From Antarctobacter aquimaris (GTDB lineage: Bacteria > Pseudomonadota > Alphaproteobacteria > Rhodobacterales > Rhodobacteraceae): 64,000 nt of DNA. A model generated the notes under the pieces. The model saw only the letters and a list, made by a program, of their open reading frames with translations. It searched no databases and had not been told where the DNA came from. Shown in pieces: positions 1 through 7,939 of the stretch. Location: assembly GCF_900184945.1 (NCBI RefSeq), contig NZ_FXYF01000001.1, forward strand, positions 496,001 to 560,000, in the 5' to 3' direction. Each line of letters starts with the position of its first letter. Position 1 is the first letter of the stretch. A program made the translations under genes and the position numbers.

Positions 1-852
1 GAGGGCCATCTCGATCTGTCCGCGCGAAAAGCCTGCGCGCTTGGCGTTGAACACCACATTCGCGCCATCGATCTCAATATCATAGTCGGGGATATGCCCG
101 TCCTGCGCGATCTGCTTGAGAAAGAACTTGAACTTTTTCTCAGGGGAGTTGCTGCCGACCTTCTTTTGCAACTTGTCCAGGCCGATGCGGAACGGCCTTC
201 CCTGATCACCGACATGCTTGCGTGCCAGCTCGTAGATGCGCCGCTCCAGCGGCCTGCGCAGGCGGAAATAATGCGGATTGATGGTCAGCACTTCCATGCC
301 CTGCACCGCGCGAAAGGTCCAGTCCGAGATCTTGACCCGAACCCGCGTCATGCGGCCAAACGCGCTTTCCTCGCCGTCTTCGTCGCGCCGCGTGATCTCA
401 TACGCGTCGATCAGACCGAACCCGCGCGTCTGGCGATGTTCCCCCGTGGGAATATCCGTCTTGATGGTCGTGCCGCGCAGCCGGTCAAGCGCATCTTCGA
501 AGCGCTGATAGCTCTCGCGGTTGGTGCGCCAGTTGGTGGCAACCATCACCTCATGTGCCGTCAGTTCCACCCAAGGGCTGATTTCATCACCGGCGTTCAG
601 CTGATGCACCAGCTTGCTGATGCAGTAGAGCAGGATATCCTTGTCCATGATCGTCGCCAGGCCCTTGCCGCTTGGCACAACCATGATGCGCTTGCCGTCA
701 TGCCGATAATCCAGCTCGCGCATGTCCGGCTTGACCGACAGGGAAAAGATCGGGTGCTCCATCGACGCCATGTCGTCCTTTGGCGCGGCATCAGACACGT
801 CCAGGATGAAGAAGTCTCGATTCGGATGGCGATCTGGTAACAGGTTTCCCAT
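1..852 (-). CDS. repA: RepA-type plasmid replication initiator, C-terminus beyond window edge
   Basis: The minus-strand frame is open from an ATG at 852 to the left edge, giving 284 codons without a stop, so the gene is partial. The protein would bind the origin and start plasmid replication. It shows the features of the alphaproteobacterial replication initiator protein A family (RPA): an early HPIFSLSVKPDMRELDYRH segment, a winged-helix-like stretch around WVELTAHEVMVATNWRTNRE, then an arginine-rich RRPLERRIYELARKHVGD segment and a lysine-rich KLQKKVGSNSPEKKFKFF segment. Seven iterons lie directly upstream of its start (872-1069), the usual arrangement for an iteron-controlled initiator that also represses itself. 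No strong ribosome site precedes the ATG. Family assignment is by motif recognition; I am confident in it. Confidence 0.88.
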   Translation of the reverse strand, partial: MGNLLPDRHPNRDFFILDVSDAAPKDDMASMEHPIFSLSVKPDMRELDYRHDGKRIMVVPSGKGLATIMDKDILLYCISKLVHQLNAGDEISPWVELTAHEVMVATNWRTNRESYQRFEDALDRLRGTTIKTDIPTGEHRQTRGFGLIDAYEITRRDEDGEESAFGRMTRVRVKISDWTFRAVQGMEVLTINPHYFRLRRPLERRIYELARKHVGDQGRPFRIGLDKLQKKVGSNSPEKKFKFFLKQIAQDGHIPDYDIEIDGANVVFNAKRAGFSRGQIEMAL

Positions 853-871
853 GGCCACAGTCTAGCGTTCA

Positions 872-945
872 TTCGTCGTTCTGGGAACTTGTTTCGTCGT
901 TCTAGGAACCGGTGAGTGCGGGTTTTACTCGTCGATCTGGGAACC
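872..945 (+). repeat. Iteron block 1 (three diverged copies)
   Basis: Three 18-bp direct repeats lie at 872-889, 893-910 and 928-945, with start-to-start steps of 21 and 35. They have the form TTCGTCGTTCTGGGAACT and keep the outer TCG and GGAAC parts of the block 2 repeats, but have GTCGT/GATC in the middle instead of CCCCTT. This block is closest to the repA start and could serve initiator autoregulation. Confidence 0.85.
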
Positions 946-984
946 TGTCGCTTTTCACACACACCCGAAAATCGGCTTCGCAGA

Positions 985-1069
985 TTCGCCCCTTTGGGAA
1001 CCCATCTTCGCCCCTTTGGGAACCGGGTCTTCGCCCCTCTGGGAACCCATCTTCGCCCCTTTGGGAACC
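985..1069 (+). repeat. Iteron block 2 (four near-identical copies)
   Basis: Four direct repeats of TTCGCCCCTTTGGGAACC start at 985, 1007, 1030 and 1052. The spacing of 22, 23 and 22 bases is close to two helical turns, so the initiator would bind one face of the DNA. Only the third copy differs, by one base (CTCTGG for CTTTGG). This is a textbook iteron array. Confidence 0.92.
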
Positions 1070-1202
1070 GGCCTCACCCGTAGCGGATTGGTTTATCTTG
1101 CAAATTCGCGTTTTCCACAGTGCGTAACTTACTAACACTCTATTTAACTTATATAACACACGGCTTTTGCGCCGGATCGACTGAAAAGTTGCCCCATTTG
1201 AC

Positions 1203-1598
1203 GCTGCCCTGCGGGCAGCTAAACAGCGTCCGCCTGGTCGGCGGACGAGTATGCTGAGAAAAAGCATCGCCCCACGGGCGATGACCATACGCCTGCGCTC
1301 GCTACCCGCTCGCGCACGGTAAGGGCGAGCTCACGCTCACCGAAAGGAAAGGGAACGAAGACACCGCCCCTAATCTGCCCAAAGGGCAGGACGCTTTACG
1401 AATGAGGCATCGAGCCTTTGGAAAGGTGACAATGCCCGCGCGGCGGGCGCTGACGGGCAGCCCCAAATGGCGGACAGGAAGGTCACTGCCCGCCGCTTCA
1501 AGGCCCTCTCTGAGAAAAGCAGTGCTTCACGCGGCAGGCCGGAGGCCTGCCGCTGGCAAAAAATGATCGCCCTGACAAGCGGTTCACAGGCAGCTGCC
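1203..1598. repeat. Cluster of short perfect inverted repeats (hairpin field)
   Basis: Between the origin and the coupling-protein gene I count eight perfect hairpins: 1203-1219 (7-bp stem, loop TGC), 1228-1246 (7-bp stem), 1265-1283 (8-bp stem, loop CAC), 1375-1389 (6-bp stem, loop AAA), 1415-1426, 1434-1448 (6-bp stem, loop GCG), 1531-1553 (10-bp stem, loop GGA) and 1589-1598. Most have 3-base loops. No convincing gene lies here: a 67-codon frame at 1467-1670 resembles nothing I know. Such structures can act in single-strand initiation, conjugative origin recognition or transcription control; which one applies here cannot be read from the sequence. Confidence 0.7.
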
Positions 1599-1784
1599 AG
1601 GCTGACACCAAAAAGCGCATCTGCCCGGTTTCAGCCTGAAAAAGCGCCCCGGAAGATGACACAAAAATAGGGTTTGCAGCGGGAATCCACCTTGCCATGT
1701 TGGCCGGGCTCGACCTCACCAACACCGCGATAAACGCCCCGAACATTTGTGCGGGCGCGTCTGGATTCCGCCTGGGAGAACCCC

Positions 1785-3092
1785 ATGACCCTGCTGCTCG
1801 GCTGGACTGACCCCCTTGAAACTCCCCAGCCTGTCGGCTTTGGCCGCCGCGCGCCAGAAGACGCGCGGCGGCGTCCCTACCGGGACCCGAACAAGGAGGG
1901 CCACTGGCTTTGCGTTGCGCCCACCGGCACCGGAAAATCCGCCTCCTTCGCCATCCCCCAGCTGCTGACCTATCCGGGCTCGATGATCGTCGTGGATGTC
2001 AAAGGCGAGCTGGCCAACACCACGGCCCGCTATCGCCGCACGCTGGGTGAGGTGCTGATCCTCGATCCCTTCGAGCAGGTCGGCGGCAGCGAAGGGGCCT
2101 TCAATCCCCTCAGCCATCTGTCTGCCGATGATCCTGGCCTGGTCGATGACGCCTACACCCTGGCCAGCCTGTTTGGCTATGGCCCCGCGCAAAGCCATTC
2201 ATCCCAGAATGACCGCTTCTGGGATGAATCCGGACAGGATGTCATCGCTGCGCTGATCGTGCAGGCAGTACGCGACAAGGATCCCGCTGAGCGTACCCTC
2301 GGCGCGGTCTATGAGAAATTCCATGGCGAAGATCCGAACTACAAACTGGCGGTGATGCTCGATAACGGCAATCCCCATCCCTTCACCCTGGACAAGATCG
2401 GGGGCTACCTGGAGCTGCCAGACGTGACGCGCGGCGGCGTCAGGGCCACGGTCAACCAGCAGCTGCGCATGCTGGCAGGGCAGGGGGTGCGCAAGAGCTT
2501 TGCCAGCAACAGCATGGATCCGGACATTCTCAGCGCCGGAACGCCCTGCACCCTCTACCTGGTGCTGCCCCCTGACCGGCTCGGCTCCCATAGCGGGCTG
2601 ATCCGTATCGCGCTCACGGCGCTGCTCCAGCGCCTGCTGCGCCGCCTTCATCGTCCGGCGCATCCCACCCTTCTCCTGGTCGATGAAGCCGCCCAGCTCG
2701 GGCCGATACCGGCGCTCAGCGCCGCCATTACCCTCGGGCGCGGCTTTGGCATCCGCGCCGCACTGCTGGTGCAGAGCCTCGCCCAGCTGCGCCATGCCTA
2801 CGGCACTGCCCATGACACCATCATCGAGAACTGCTCGCTCATCACCATGGGGCGGCACACCGCCTTCTCCATGGCACGCCAGCTGGCCGAACAGGGCTTT
2901 GGCGATGTCTCCGCCGAAACCCTGTTCGGCCTGACGCGCGACGAGGTCATGATCCGTGCCAGCGGCGAGCCCAGCCGCAGGTTGCGCAAGCTCGACTACC
3001 GCCACGATGCGCTGTTCGCGGGCCGCTTCGATCCTAATCCGCTCTATGAGCCCCTCCGAGCGCCCACCACGCAGCTGAAACTGGCGCTCTGA
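1785..3092 (+). CDS. traG: VirD4/TraG-type conjugal coupling ATPase, short form
   Basis: The 435-residue protein is a type IV coupling protein that would link a relaxase-DNA complex to a type IV secretion channel. It has a Walker A motif (APTGTGKS, residues 45-52) and a Walker B motif (LLLVDEAAQLG, about residue 298). It also shows the family signatures VVDVKGEL near residue 77 and FNPLSHL. The ATG at 1785 is preceded by GGGAGAA and is preferred over an upstream GTG at 1749. VirD4/TraG proteins usually carry two N-terminal membrane helices and run beyond 600 residues. Those helices are absent here, so this is a soluble, TrwB-core-like form or a truncated copy. No relaxase or mating-pair genes are in the window. 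Confidence 0.85.
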   Translation: MTLLLGWTDPLETPQPVGFGRRAPEDARRRPYRDPNKEGHWLCVAPTGTGKSASFAIPQLLTYPGSMIVVDVKGELANTTARYRRTLGEVLILDPFEQVGGSEGAFNPLSHLSADDPGLVDDAYTLASLFGYGPAQSHSSQNDRFWDESGQDVIAALIVQAVRDKDPAERTLGAVYEKFHGEDPNYKLAVMLDNGNPHPFTLDKIGGYLELPDVTRGGVRATVNQQLRMLAGQGVRKSFASNSMDPDILSAGTPCTLYLVLPPDRLGSHSGLIRIALTALLQRLLRRLHRPAHPTLLLVDEAAQLGPIPALSAAITLGRGFGIRAALLVQSLAQLRHAYGTAHDTIIENCSLITMGRHTAFSMARQLAEQGFGDVSAETLFGLTRDEVMIRASGEPSRRLRKLDYRHDALFAGRFDPNPLYEPLRAPTTQLKLAL

Positions 3093-3133
3093 ACAGGGCC
3101 AGACATGGAAAGCGCATAAACCCGCGGAGAGGA

Positions 3134-4177
3134 TCAGGCCTTTTGCCGCTTCAGAGCTTCGAGGGCACTGGCAAGTCCGCGTCCGGCTGCAATCGTATCT
3201 GCCCGTATGTAGTGGCCCTCGGCGATCCGCGTGGTCGAGTGCCCGAGGATCGGCTTGATCAGGCGCGCCGAGGTGGATGATGCGCGGGCAAGTGTTGTCG
3301 CCGCAGCATCGCGGAAGAGGTGCGGCGAGACCGGAGTGCCTAGTAGTTGTCCGGTTCGAACGGTGATCGCACGTGTGAACTGGTTGAGCCCCAAGGGGGC
3401 GCCGTGGCGCCCAAGCCAGACGGCGGTCTGATCGCCGGCTTTGCGGGCCGCGAGCACCGGACGCGCCCTCCACAAATAGTCGGCAAGGATCTCGCAGGCC
3501 GCATCCGGGACCGTCGCTTCCCAGGGCTGGCCATTCTTCGTCATCGAGCCGTCCAGACAGATCATCATCTGCCCCTCCGCAACACGCAGGGATGTGCCGA
3601 GAACTAGCTCGGACAGGGCCCGGCGCCGCATCGGCATGAGCGCCAGCAGGCAGATCATGGCGCCGTCACGGATCCGTACGGCCTGATCGGGGTGTATGAT
3701 CGGCCCGGCGTTGTCCTGTACGAGGCGCGCCCCAGCCTTGAACAAGACGTCGCTGGAGAGGATGCGGCCGTTCTTGCGCGGCGCGCCGCGACGCTTTGCG
3801 TCGCGGTGCAGGGCAGACAGGATGGCCTGTTGCGCCGTCCAGCCCCTGTCCGGCGCGATCGACCGGCACAGGCGCAGAATGGCTCCGACGTACCCGAGCA
3901 GGGTTGCCGGTGCGAGCCCGTCCATGCTGGCAAGCCAGGCGCGCAACCGATCGGCGGTCGCCCGCTGGACGGGATCGAGGAGCAGCACCTCGGGCGCCGC
4001 CATCGACACCCAGTGCAGCCAGAGGCCGTACTGGCGTTGCATCGTGTCACGGGAGGGCGCCCGCCAATGGGCGAGAGGTCCCCGGTCATCGAGGAGTCCG
4101 CCTTCCGCAAAAAGCGCGGCGAAGGCCATGCGGTCAGCAACGGGCCAGTGGGTCAGCGGCAACGGTTTCCCCATCAC
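3134..4177 (-). CDS. Tyrosine recombinase (second of a tandem pair)
   Basis: The 347-residue protein is a phage-integrase-type site-specific recombinase. The catalytic set is readable: arginine in PMRRRALSE (184-186), a lysine near 214, HLFRD (His286, Arg289), GHST (His313) and tyrosine in HYIRAD (Tyr323). Its ATG overlaps the stop of the 542-residue recombinase upstream by four bases, so the two are translationally coupled and probably act as a pair. Such pairs occur in Tn554-like and RIT-like elements, which move with two or three recombinases. It converges with traG, 41 bases away. Confidence 0.85.
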   Translation of the reverse strand: MMGKPLPLTHWPVADRMAFAALFAEGGLLDDRGPLAHWRAPSRDTMQRQYGLWLHWVSMAAPEVLLLDPVQRATADRLRAWLASMDGLAPATLLGYVGAILRLCRSIAPDRGWTAQQAILSALHRDAKRRGAPRKNGRILSSDVLFKAGARLVQDNAGPIIHPDQAVRIRDGAMICLLALMPMRRRALSELVLGTSLRVAEGQMMICLDGSMTKNGQPWEATVPDAACEILADYLWRARPVLAARKAGDQTAVWLGRHGAPLGLNQFTRAITVRTGQLLGTPVSPHLFRDAAATTLARASSTSARLIKPILGHSTTRIAEGHYIRADTIAAGRGLASALEALKRQKA

Positions 4178-5802
4178 GAGCGCTCCCGTAGGGTGTCCAC
4201 GACGGCGGCAAAGGCCTGTGTCGCGCTGATCGTCTCCAGACCGGAATAAACGCTGATCGTGTGGCTGACCGAGGAGTGCCCCAGCATCTGGCGTGCGACC
4301 TCGTAGCCGCCCGGGTTGGCGTCGAGATAGATCATCACGGCAAGGTGCCGGAAGAGATGCGCGTTCATATCAATGCCGATCTCGGTGCGGACCCGCTTCT
4401 TGATACGCTCGGCAAGCGAGTTTGCCGCAGTAGGACCGGCGGTCCGTGCCGCCGGAAAGAGATAGCGGCAGTCGGGGGCGCAAAGGAGAGGTGCTCGCTC
4501 GGCAAGATGCCGGTCGATCATCGCGACCAGATGCGGGGGCAGTTCGAACTCAAGCGGGCGGTTGTTCTTCACCTCGTGGGCCGGGATCACGATGAACATC
4601 TGCCCCTTGCCCGGGCGGTGGAGGTGCCGGTCGAACTCCAGTGTCGAGAGGTTCGAGACCCGCAGCGGGCAATAGAGCAGGATGCCGATGGCGATCGCGT
4701 CCTCACGGGCACGCAGCGCTCTGGTGCGATGTTCGCCGAGGGGGCGCTCCATCATCTGCTCGGGAAGACGCAACAGGCGCCGCAGAACGCCGGTCGCCCT
4801 CAACGCCCGCAGGCGGTCCCGGTTCTTTGTCGTCATGCCGCCCGTGCCATGTACGGCGAGGCGGTCCTTGAAACGCGCGAGGGCGGTCCGCTGTGTTTCG
4901 GGCAGGCCGCGGTGTGCTGCGATCGTCAGGAGCAGCCTGGCAGTATCGCTGATCGAGGGGCCGGTCTTGCCGCCGGTCCGCTCCAGCATGCGCCGCAGAC
5001 CACGTTCCACGCGCGCGGGGGCCACCAGGTCCTCCAATGATATCAGCTCTTCGACCGGTACCCCGGCCTCCACCACATGGCTTGCGAACCGCAGCAGCAT
5101 GTACCGATAGGTCGCCGCAGAAGAGGCCGTGATCGGCCGGAGCGTGGCATCAAGCGCCAACAGGTCCGGCCGCATGCGCATTTCGAGATACCCGTCGATA
5201 TCCGCGATGAAGCCAGGGAAATGGGCTGTCTCGCGCAACATCACCCGCCGCTCCCGGGATGGCCGCTCCAGGCGCTGGCGCGGCCACGCCGGGAGCCGGT
5301 CCACGGCCCGGTTCCATCCCATCACAGCTTCGATGTAGGTCGTCAGGGGGGCCTTGCAGATCTCATTCTGCTCGACCGCTTCCAGGTAGAGCAGGGCATG
5401 GTCACTCCGGACATGCCCAGGTGCGACACCGATCCGGTCGAGAAAGAAGATGAACCGGGGCAGGACGCTCAACAGGCTCTTGTCCTTTGAGGCGCGCACA
5501 ATCTCCCAGAGATTCTGCCAGGCCGGCGAGAGATCGGAGACCTGGCGATGACGCTTCGTGACGATCCCACAGGCAACCATGGCACTGCGTGCGTTGCTGA
5601 CGGTGTTCTGCCATGTCTTTTCGGTGATCCCCAAGGCGGCCGGCGCAATGCGCGCAAGCCGGGGCTGCAGCCACTGAGCATCGGCCGGAACCTGAACCGG
5701 CGTTCGATCCAGCGCCTCGGCAACCCGCGCGCCCCGACCTACTCGCACCCGCGCCGGGCTTTCAGCATGTGCTGAAGCGGGCGTCCTTGGCGTCGGCTTC
5801 AC
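4174..5802 (-). CDS. Tyrosine recombinase (first of a tandem pair)
   Basis: This 542-residue recombinase has an intact catalytic set: CPLRVSNLS (Arg381), EVKNNRP (Lys412), HLFRH (His482, Arg485), LGHSS (His509) and VYSGLE (Tyr519). The long N-terminal half is the variable DNA-binding part. The longest start is a GTG at 5802, inside a WGR-domain gene read in another frame, so the first 20-40 residues may be host-gene sequence and the true start may lie further in. It overlaps the next recombinase by four bases. Together they look like the integration module of a small mobile element. Confidence 0.85.
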   Translation of the reverse strand: MKPTPRTPASAHAESPARVRVGRGARVAEALDRTPVQVPADAQWLQPRLARIAPAALGITEKTWQNTVSNARSAMVACGIVTKRHRQVSDLSPAWQNLWEIVRASKDKSLLSVLPRFIFFLDRIGVAPGHVRSDHALLYLEAVEQNEICKAPLTTYIEAVMGWNRAVDRLPAWPRQRLERPSRERRVMLRETAHFPGFIADIDGYLEMRMRPDLLALDATLRPITASSAATYRYMLLRFASHVVEAGVPVEELISLEDLVAPARVERGLRRMLERTGGKTGPSISDTARLLLTIAAHRGLPETQRTALARFKDRLAVHGTGGMTTKNRDRLRALRATGVLRRLLRLPEQMMERPLGEHRTRALRAREDAIAIGILLYCPLRVSNLSTLEFDRHLHRPGKGQMFIVIPAHEVKNNRPLEFELPPHLVAMIDRHLAERAPLLCAPDCRYLFPAARTAGPTAANSLAERIKKRVRTEIGIDMNAHLFRHLAVMIYLDANPGGYEVARQMLGHSSVSHTISVYSGLETISATQAFAAVVDTLRERS

Positions 5803-5917
5803 TATCGAACCAGTCGGTATTCATCTGACCGCCGCTGCCGATGCGGTCCCATTCGCGCACCAAGGCGAAGCCCCCGAACAGACCGGGCTGCACGGACAGG
5901 CGGTAGAAGCGCTGCAT
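5762..5917 (-). pseudogene. WGR-domain protein, 3' end lost to insertion
   Basis: From the ATG at 5917 the frame reads MQRFYRLSVQPGLFGG then LVREWDRIGSGGQ, the start of a single WGR domain, the nucleic-acid-associated fold also found in PARPs. It stops after 51 residues. Small WGR proteins of this group usually run about 80-90 residues and end in a basic KRRRGY-type tail. That tail is missing and the sequence passes into the recombinase gene. I read this as a gene broken at about 5765-5790 by insertion of the recombinase-pair element. Confidence 0.7.
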
Positions 5918-6395
5918 ATTTTGCGCTGGATCGCAGCGGGTGTGCCACGACGCGGTGGACGCAAGCGGGCCATATCCCAGTCCGCGAAAGAAGTTTCGCC
6001 GCACAGCGTATCAGAGGTGTGGCATGGGCCTGCCACGCCAAGAGCTTTGAGGGCAAGCCATGCTGCTCCTTGTCTCCAGGCGCTGGTTTCGCCCGACTGT
6101 TCGCCACAAAAACGGTCGCCACGGTCCCTCGTCCCGGCCACAAATCGAGGAAGTTCGGGGATGACCCCAGCCCTTGCCGGATCGGGTACCTACTAGGTCC
6201 GCAAAGAAACGCGCTTCGACGCCCACCGGCCACCTGGACGCAAGAACAGTTCAGGTGGATCGGGGACCAGGATGACCATCTGGGTCTGGTGAAAAGCCAG
6301 AGGGGAAGCGGCTGGCCCACGAAACGGGCAGCGCGTGGATACGAACTTGTAGGTCCTTTCTCTGCAGTGCGGGGGGAAGGTACGGGGGCCGGCTA
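5918..6395. other. Intergenic stretch with no supportable gene
   Basis: Several overlapping open frames exist on both strands, but none has a recognisable domain, a good ribosome site or convincing codon use. The stretch lies upstream of the broken WGR gene (minus) and the XRE-type regulator (plus). It may hold remnants of older insertions. Confidence 0.4.
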
Positions 6396-6425
6396 TTGTC
6401 CGCTTTGAAAAAAGGCAGCTATGCT
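6396..6425 (+). promoter_or_regulatory. Candidate sigma70-type promoter for the XRE-family gene
   Basis: TTGTCC at 6396-6401 and TATGCT at 6420-6425 are separated by 18 bases, 64 bases before the chosen ATG at 6489. If this is the promoter, the more upstream TTG start at 6396 cannot be used. Confidence 0.45.
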
Positions 6426-6488
6426 GACATATTTGTCTCGAAAGATCGGGAGGGTCTTATCATGTGTCGCAAAACCGGAGTCGTTCCT

Positions 6489-6920
6489 ATGAAGATCAAA
6501 TTCCGAGCACCATGGTTGAAAGGTCCGTACACAACGAGTTGGCATTTCCGCAAGTCGCGTAAGTCACTTGGTCTTTCTCAGGACGAACTTGCGGCTCATC
6601 TGGGATGTGGGCGCCACGCCATAAGTTACTGGGAAACACGCAAGGAAGCATTCGTCGTCAGTCATGGCATTCCGAACCGCTTGCGCAGGATTTGCGATCT
6701 GGATGTCTTTTGGGCAGCAGAGGCTGCGGAAGAGGATGCCGAAAAACCTCGGCAAACAGTCTGTGGCGCGCGGACAAGAGAGGGCGGTCAGTGTCGAACA
6801 CTTTCTGTCCCAGGAAGGACACGCTGTCCAATTCATGGGGGCAAGAGCACAGGACCGAAAACATCTGCAGGCATAGGTCGCATTTCAGCAGCGCAACGGC
6901 GAAGGTGGCAGGGGAGGTGA
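6489..6920 (+). CDS. XRE-type HTH protein with C-terminal Cys/His HGGKSTGPKT motif
   Basis: The 143-residue protein has an N-terminal helix-turn-helix of the Cro/CI type (residues about 17-54, SLGLSQDELAAHLGCGRHAI). The C-terminal half carries spaced cysteines and a histidine (VCGARTREGGQC, then RCPIHGGKSTGPKT) and ends with RISAAQRRRW. The HGGKSTGPKT tail recurs in small proteins of phages and mobile elements; its function is not settled to my knowledge. ATG 6489 is preferred because GGAG lies eight bases upstream. The protein is probably a DNA-binding regulator of the surrounding mobile region. Its fusion of HTH and Cys/His tail is unusual. Confidence 0.7.
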   Translation: MKIKFRAPWLKGPYTTSWHFRKSRKSLGLSQDELAAHLGCGRHAISYWETRKEAFVVSHGIPNRLRRICDLDVFWAAEAAEEDAEKPRQTVCGARTREGGQCRTLSVPGRTRCPIHGGKSTGPKTSAGIGRISAAQRRRWQGR

Positions 6921-6945
6921 TTTGGCGTGAACATGGACGGCAACC

Positions 6946-7614
6946 GTGCTATCGCCTATGCCGGCGTCTGGGAGTGTCGTGAACTTTGTGTATCCGGCCC
7001 GGTCCAAGCACCATTCTTCGCGGCCAAGCTCGATCGGCCCGAACGAGATCGCCGTTTTGGTCCACTTGATCGATCACTGGTGGCAACCCGAGGCGATGCC
7101 TTGGCCGTCACAAAAAGCCATCGCCGAGCCCCTGAGCGTCAGCACCAAAACCGTGCACCGCGCGATCGTCGTCCTAGAAGAATATGGCCTTGTGTCAATC
7201 CCGGAGCAAAATGGGTCAGTGAACCGGTGGAATAGTCCTCAACGGCTGGGGTCTGCTGGGCGGCTTGGCGACGAGGCCTATGCCATGGAGGAGCTGATCG
7301 CCGAGCTGGGCGCTGCCTTCCTCTGCGCCGAGCTGGGCATCGAGCACCGCCTGACCCCGCCGATGCACCCACAGACGAACGGCATGGTCGAACGCTTCAA
7401 CGGCCGGATCGAGGACGTCCTCCAGAGCCACCGCTTCCAGAGCGGCGAGGACTTGGAGCAGACCATCCTGCGCTACGTCCACCTCTATAACAGCCAGTTG
7501 CCGCAATCAGCTCTGAAGGGCCAAACGCCCATCAGGGCGCTCAAGGAATGGAAACGACAGAGGCCAGAGCTGTTCAGGAAGCGCGTCTACAATCACGCGG
7601 GATGTGACAGCTAG
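6946..7614 (+). pseudogene. Chimeric ORF: winged helix + ArdC fragment + IS481 transposase C-terminus
   Basis: One continuous frame of 222 codons joins three unrelated pieces. Residues about 20-90 are a winged-helix domain (IGPNEIAVLVHLIDHWW, then SQKAIAEPLSVSTKTVHRAI). Residues about 97-130 match the antirestriction protein ArdC (GDEAYAMEELIAELGAAF). From about residue 129 to the end it is the last third of an IS481-family transposase (HRLTPPMHPQTNGMVERF through to the closing GCDS). The join between ArdC and IS481 falls in ELGIEH, where both families are similar. It is probably debris of successive deletions, although the frame is intact and could be expressed. Start is uncertain (GTG 6946 or ATG 6958). 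Confidence 0.72.
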
Positions 7615-7640
7615 TGTTCACCACCTGACACAAGATTCCC
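7613..7640 (+). mobile_element. Solitary IS630-type terminal repeat
   Basis: These 28 bases match the transposase-start-side end of the complete IS630 element (12586-12613, read on the minus strand) at 25 of 28 positions. They begin AGTGTTCACCACCTGACA, are preceded by T to give the TA typical of this family, and overlap the stop codon of the IS481 fragment. No IS630 transposase follows, so this is a left-over end. Bases 7641-7934 beyond it hold no gene I can support. Confidence 0.6.
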
Positions 7641-7939
7641 GATGGAGGCAGGGTGTCAGGCACGGCTCCACCATACCTGACGCAAACTGTCAGATGACTA
7701 CTAAGAGCCCAGAGTGACCGCGTTGGCCGTGGAAGGCTTCGCAGTTGCAGCATGGGCGCGCCGGTCGCGACCGGCCCTTTGCTGCCTTTCGTCGATCGGC
7801 TCAGCGCCGCATCGCAGCGTCACCGAACCGGTCATTCATGCAAGCCGCAGCATTACGCTCATCCAAGGGTCGGCAGTGCGGGACGAAACTGCCGATGAAC
7901 CTACCGCTTGGCTGGCAGCAAAACGGCCCACAATCGCTG

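Larger units (their letters stand above)
872..1162. other. Putative plasmid origin of replication (iterons plus AT-rich segment)
   Basis: The region between the RepA start and the hairpin field holds seven 18-bp iterons (two blocks, listed separately), a DnaA-box-like TTTTCCACA at 1111-1119, and an AT-rich stretch at about 1121-1160 containing TAACTTACTAACACTCTATT. Iterons, DnaA box and a melting region next to an initiator gene are the standard parts of an iteron-type theta origin. The parts are visible; that they work as an origin is inference. Confidence 0.78.

Noticed and set aside
872-1069. Possible CRISPR array
   Set aside because: Repeats are 18 bp with only 3-5 base gaps and lie beside repA; they are iterons, not CRISPR repeats with spacers.
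1111-1119. DnaA-box-like site read as a chromosomal origin
   Set aside because: A single box beside RepA iterons fits a plasmid origin; no dnaA or other chromosomal origin genes are near.
902-1288. Minus-strand frame across the iterons with a repeated peptide (GSQRGEDGFP)
   Set aside because: The peptide repeat is only the translation of the DNA iterons; no ribosome site or domain.
1467-1670. A 67-codon plus-strand frame in the hairpin field
   Set aside because: No family match or convincing start; the DNA is dominated by inverted repeats.
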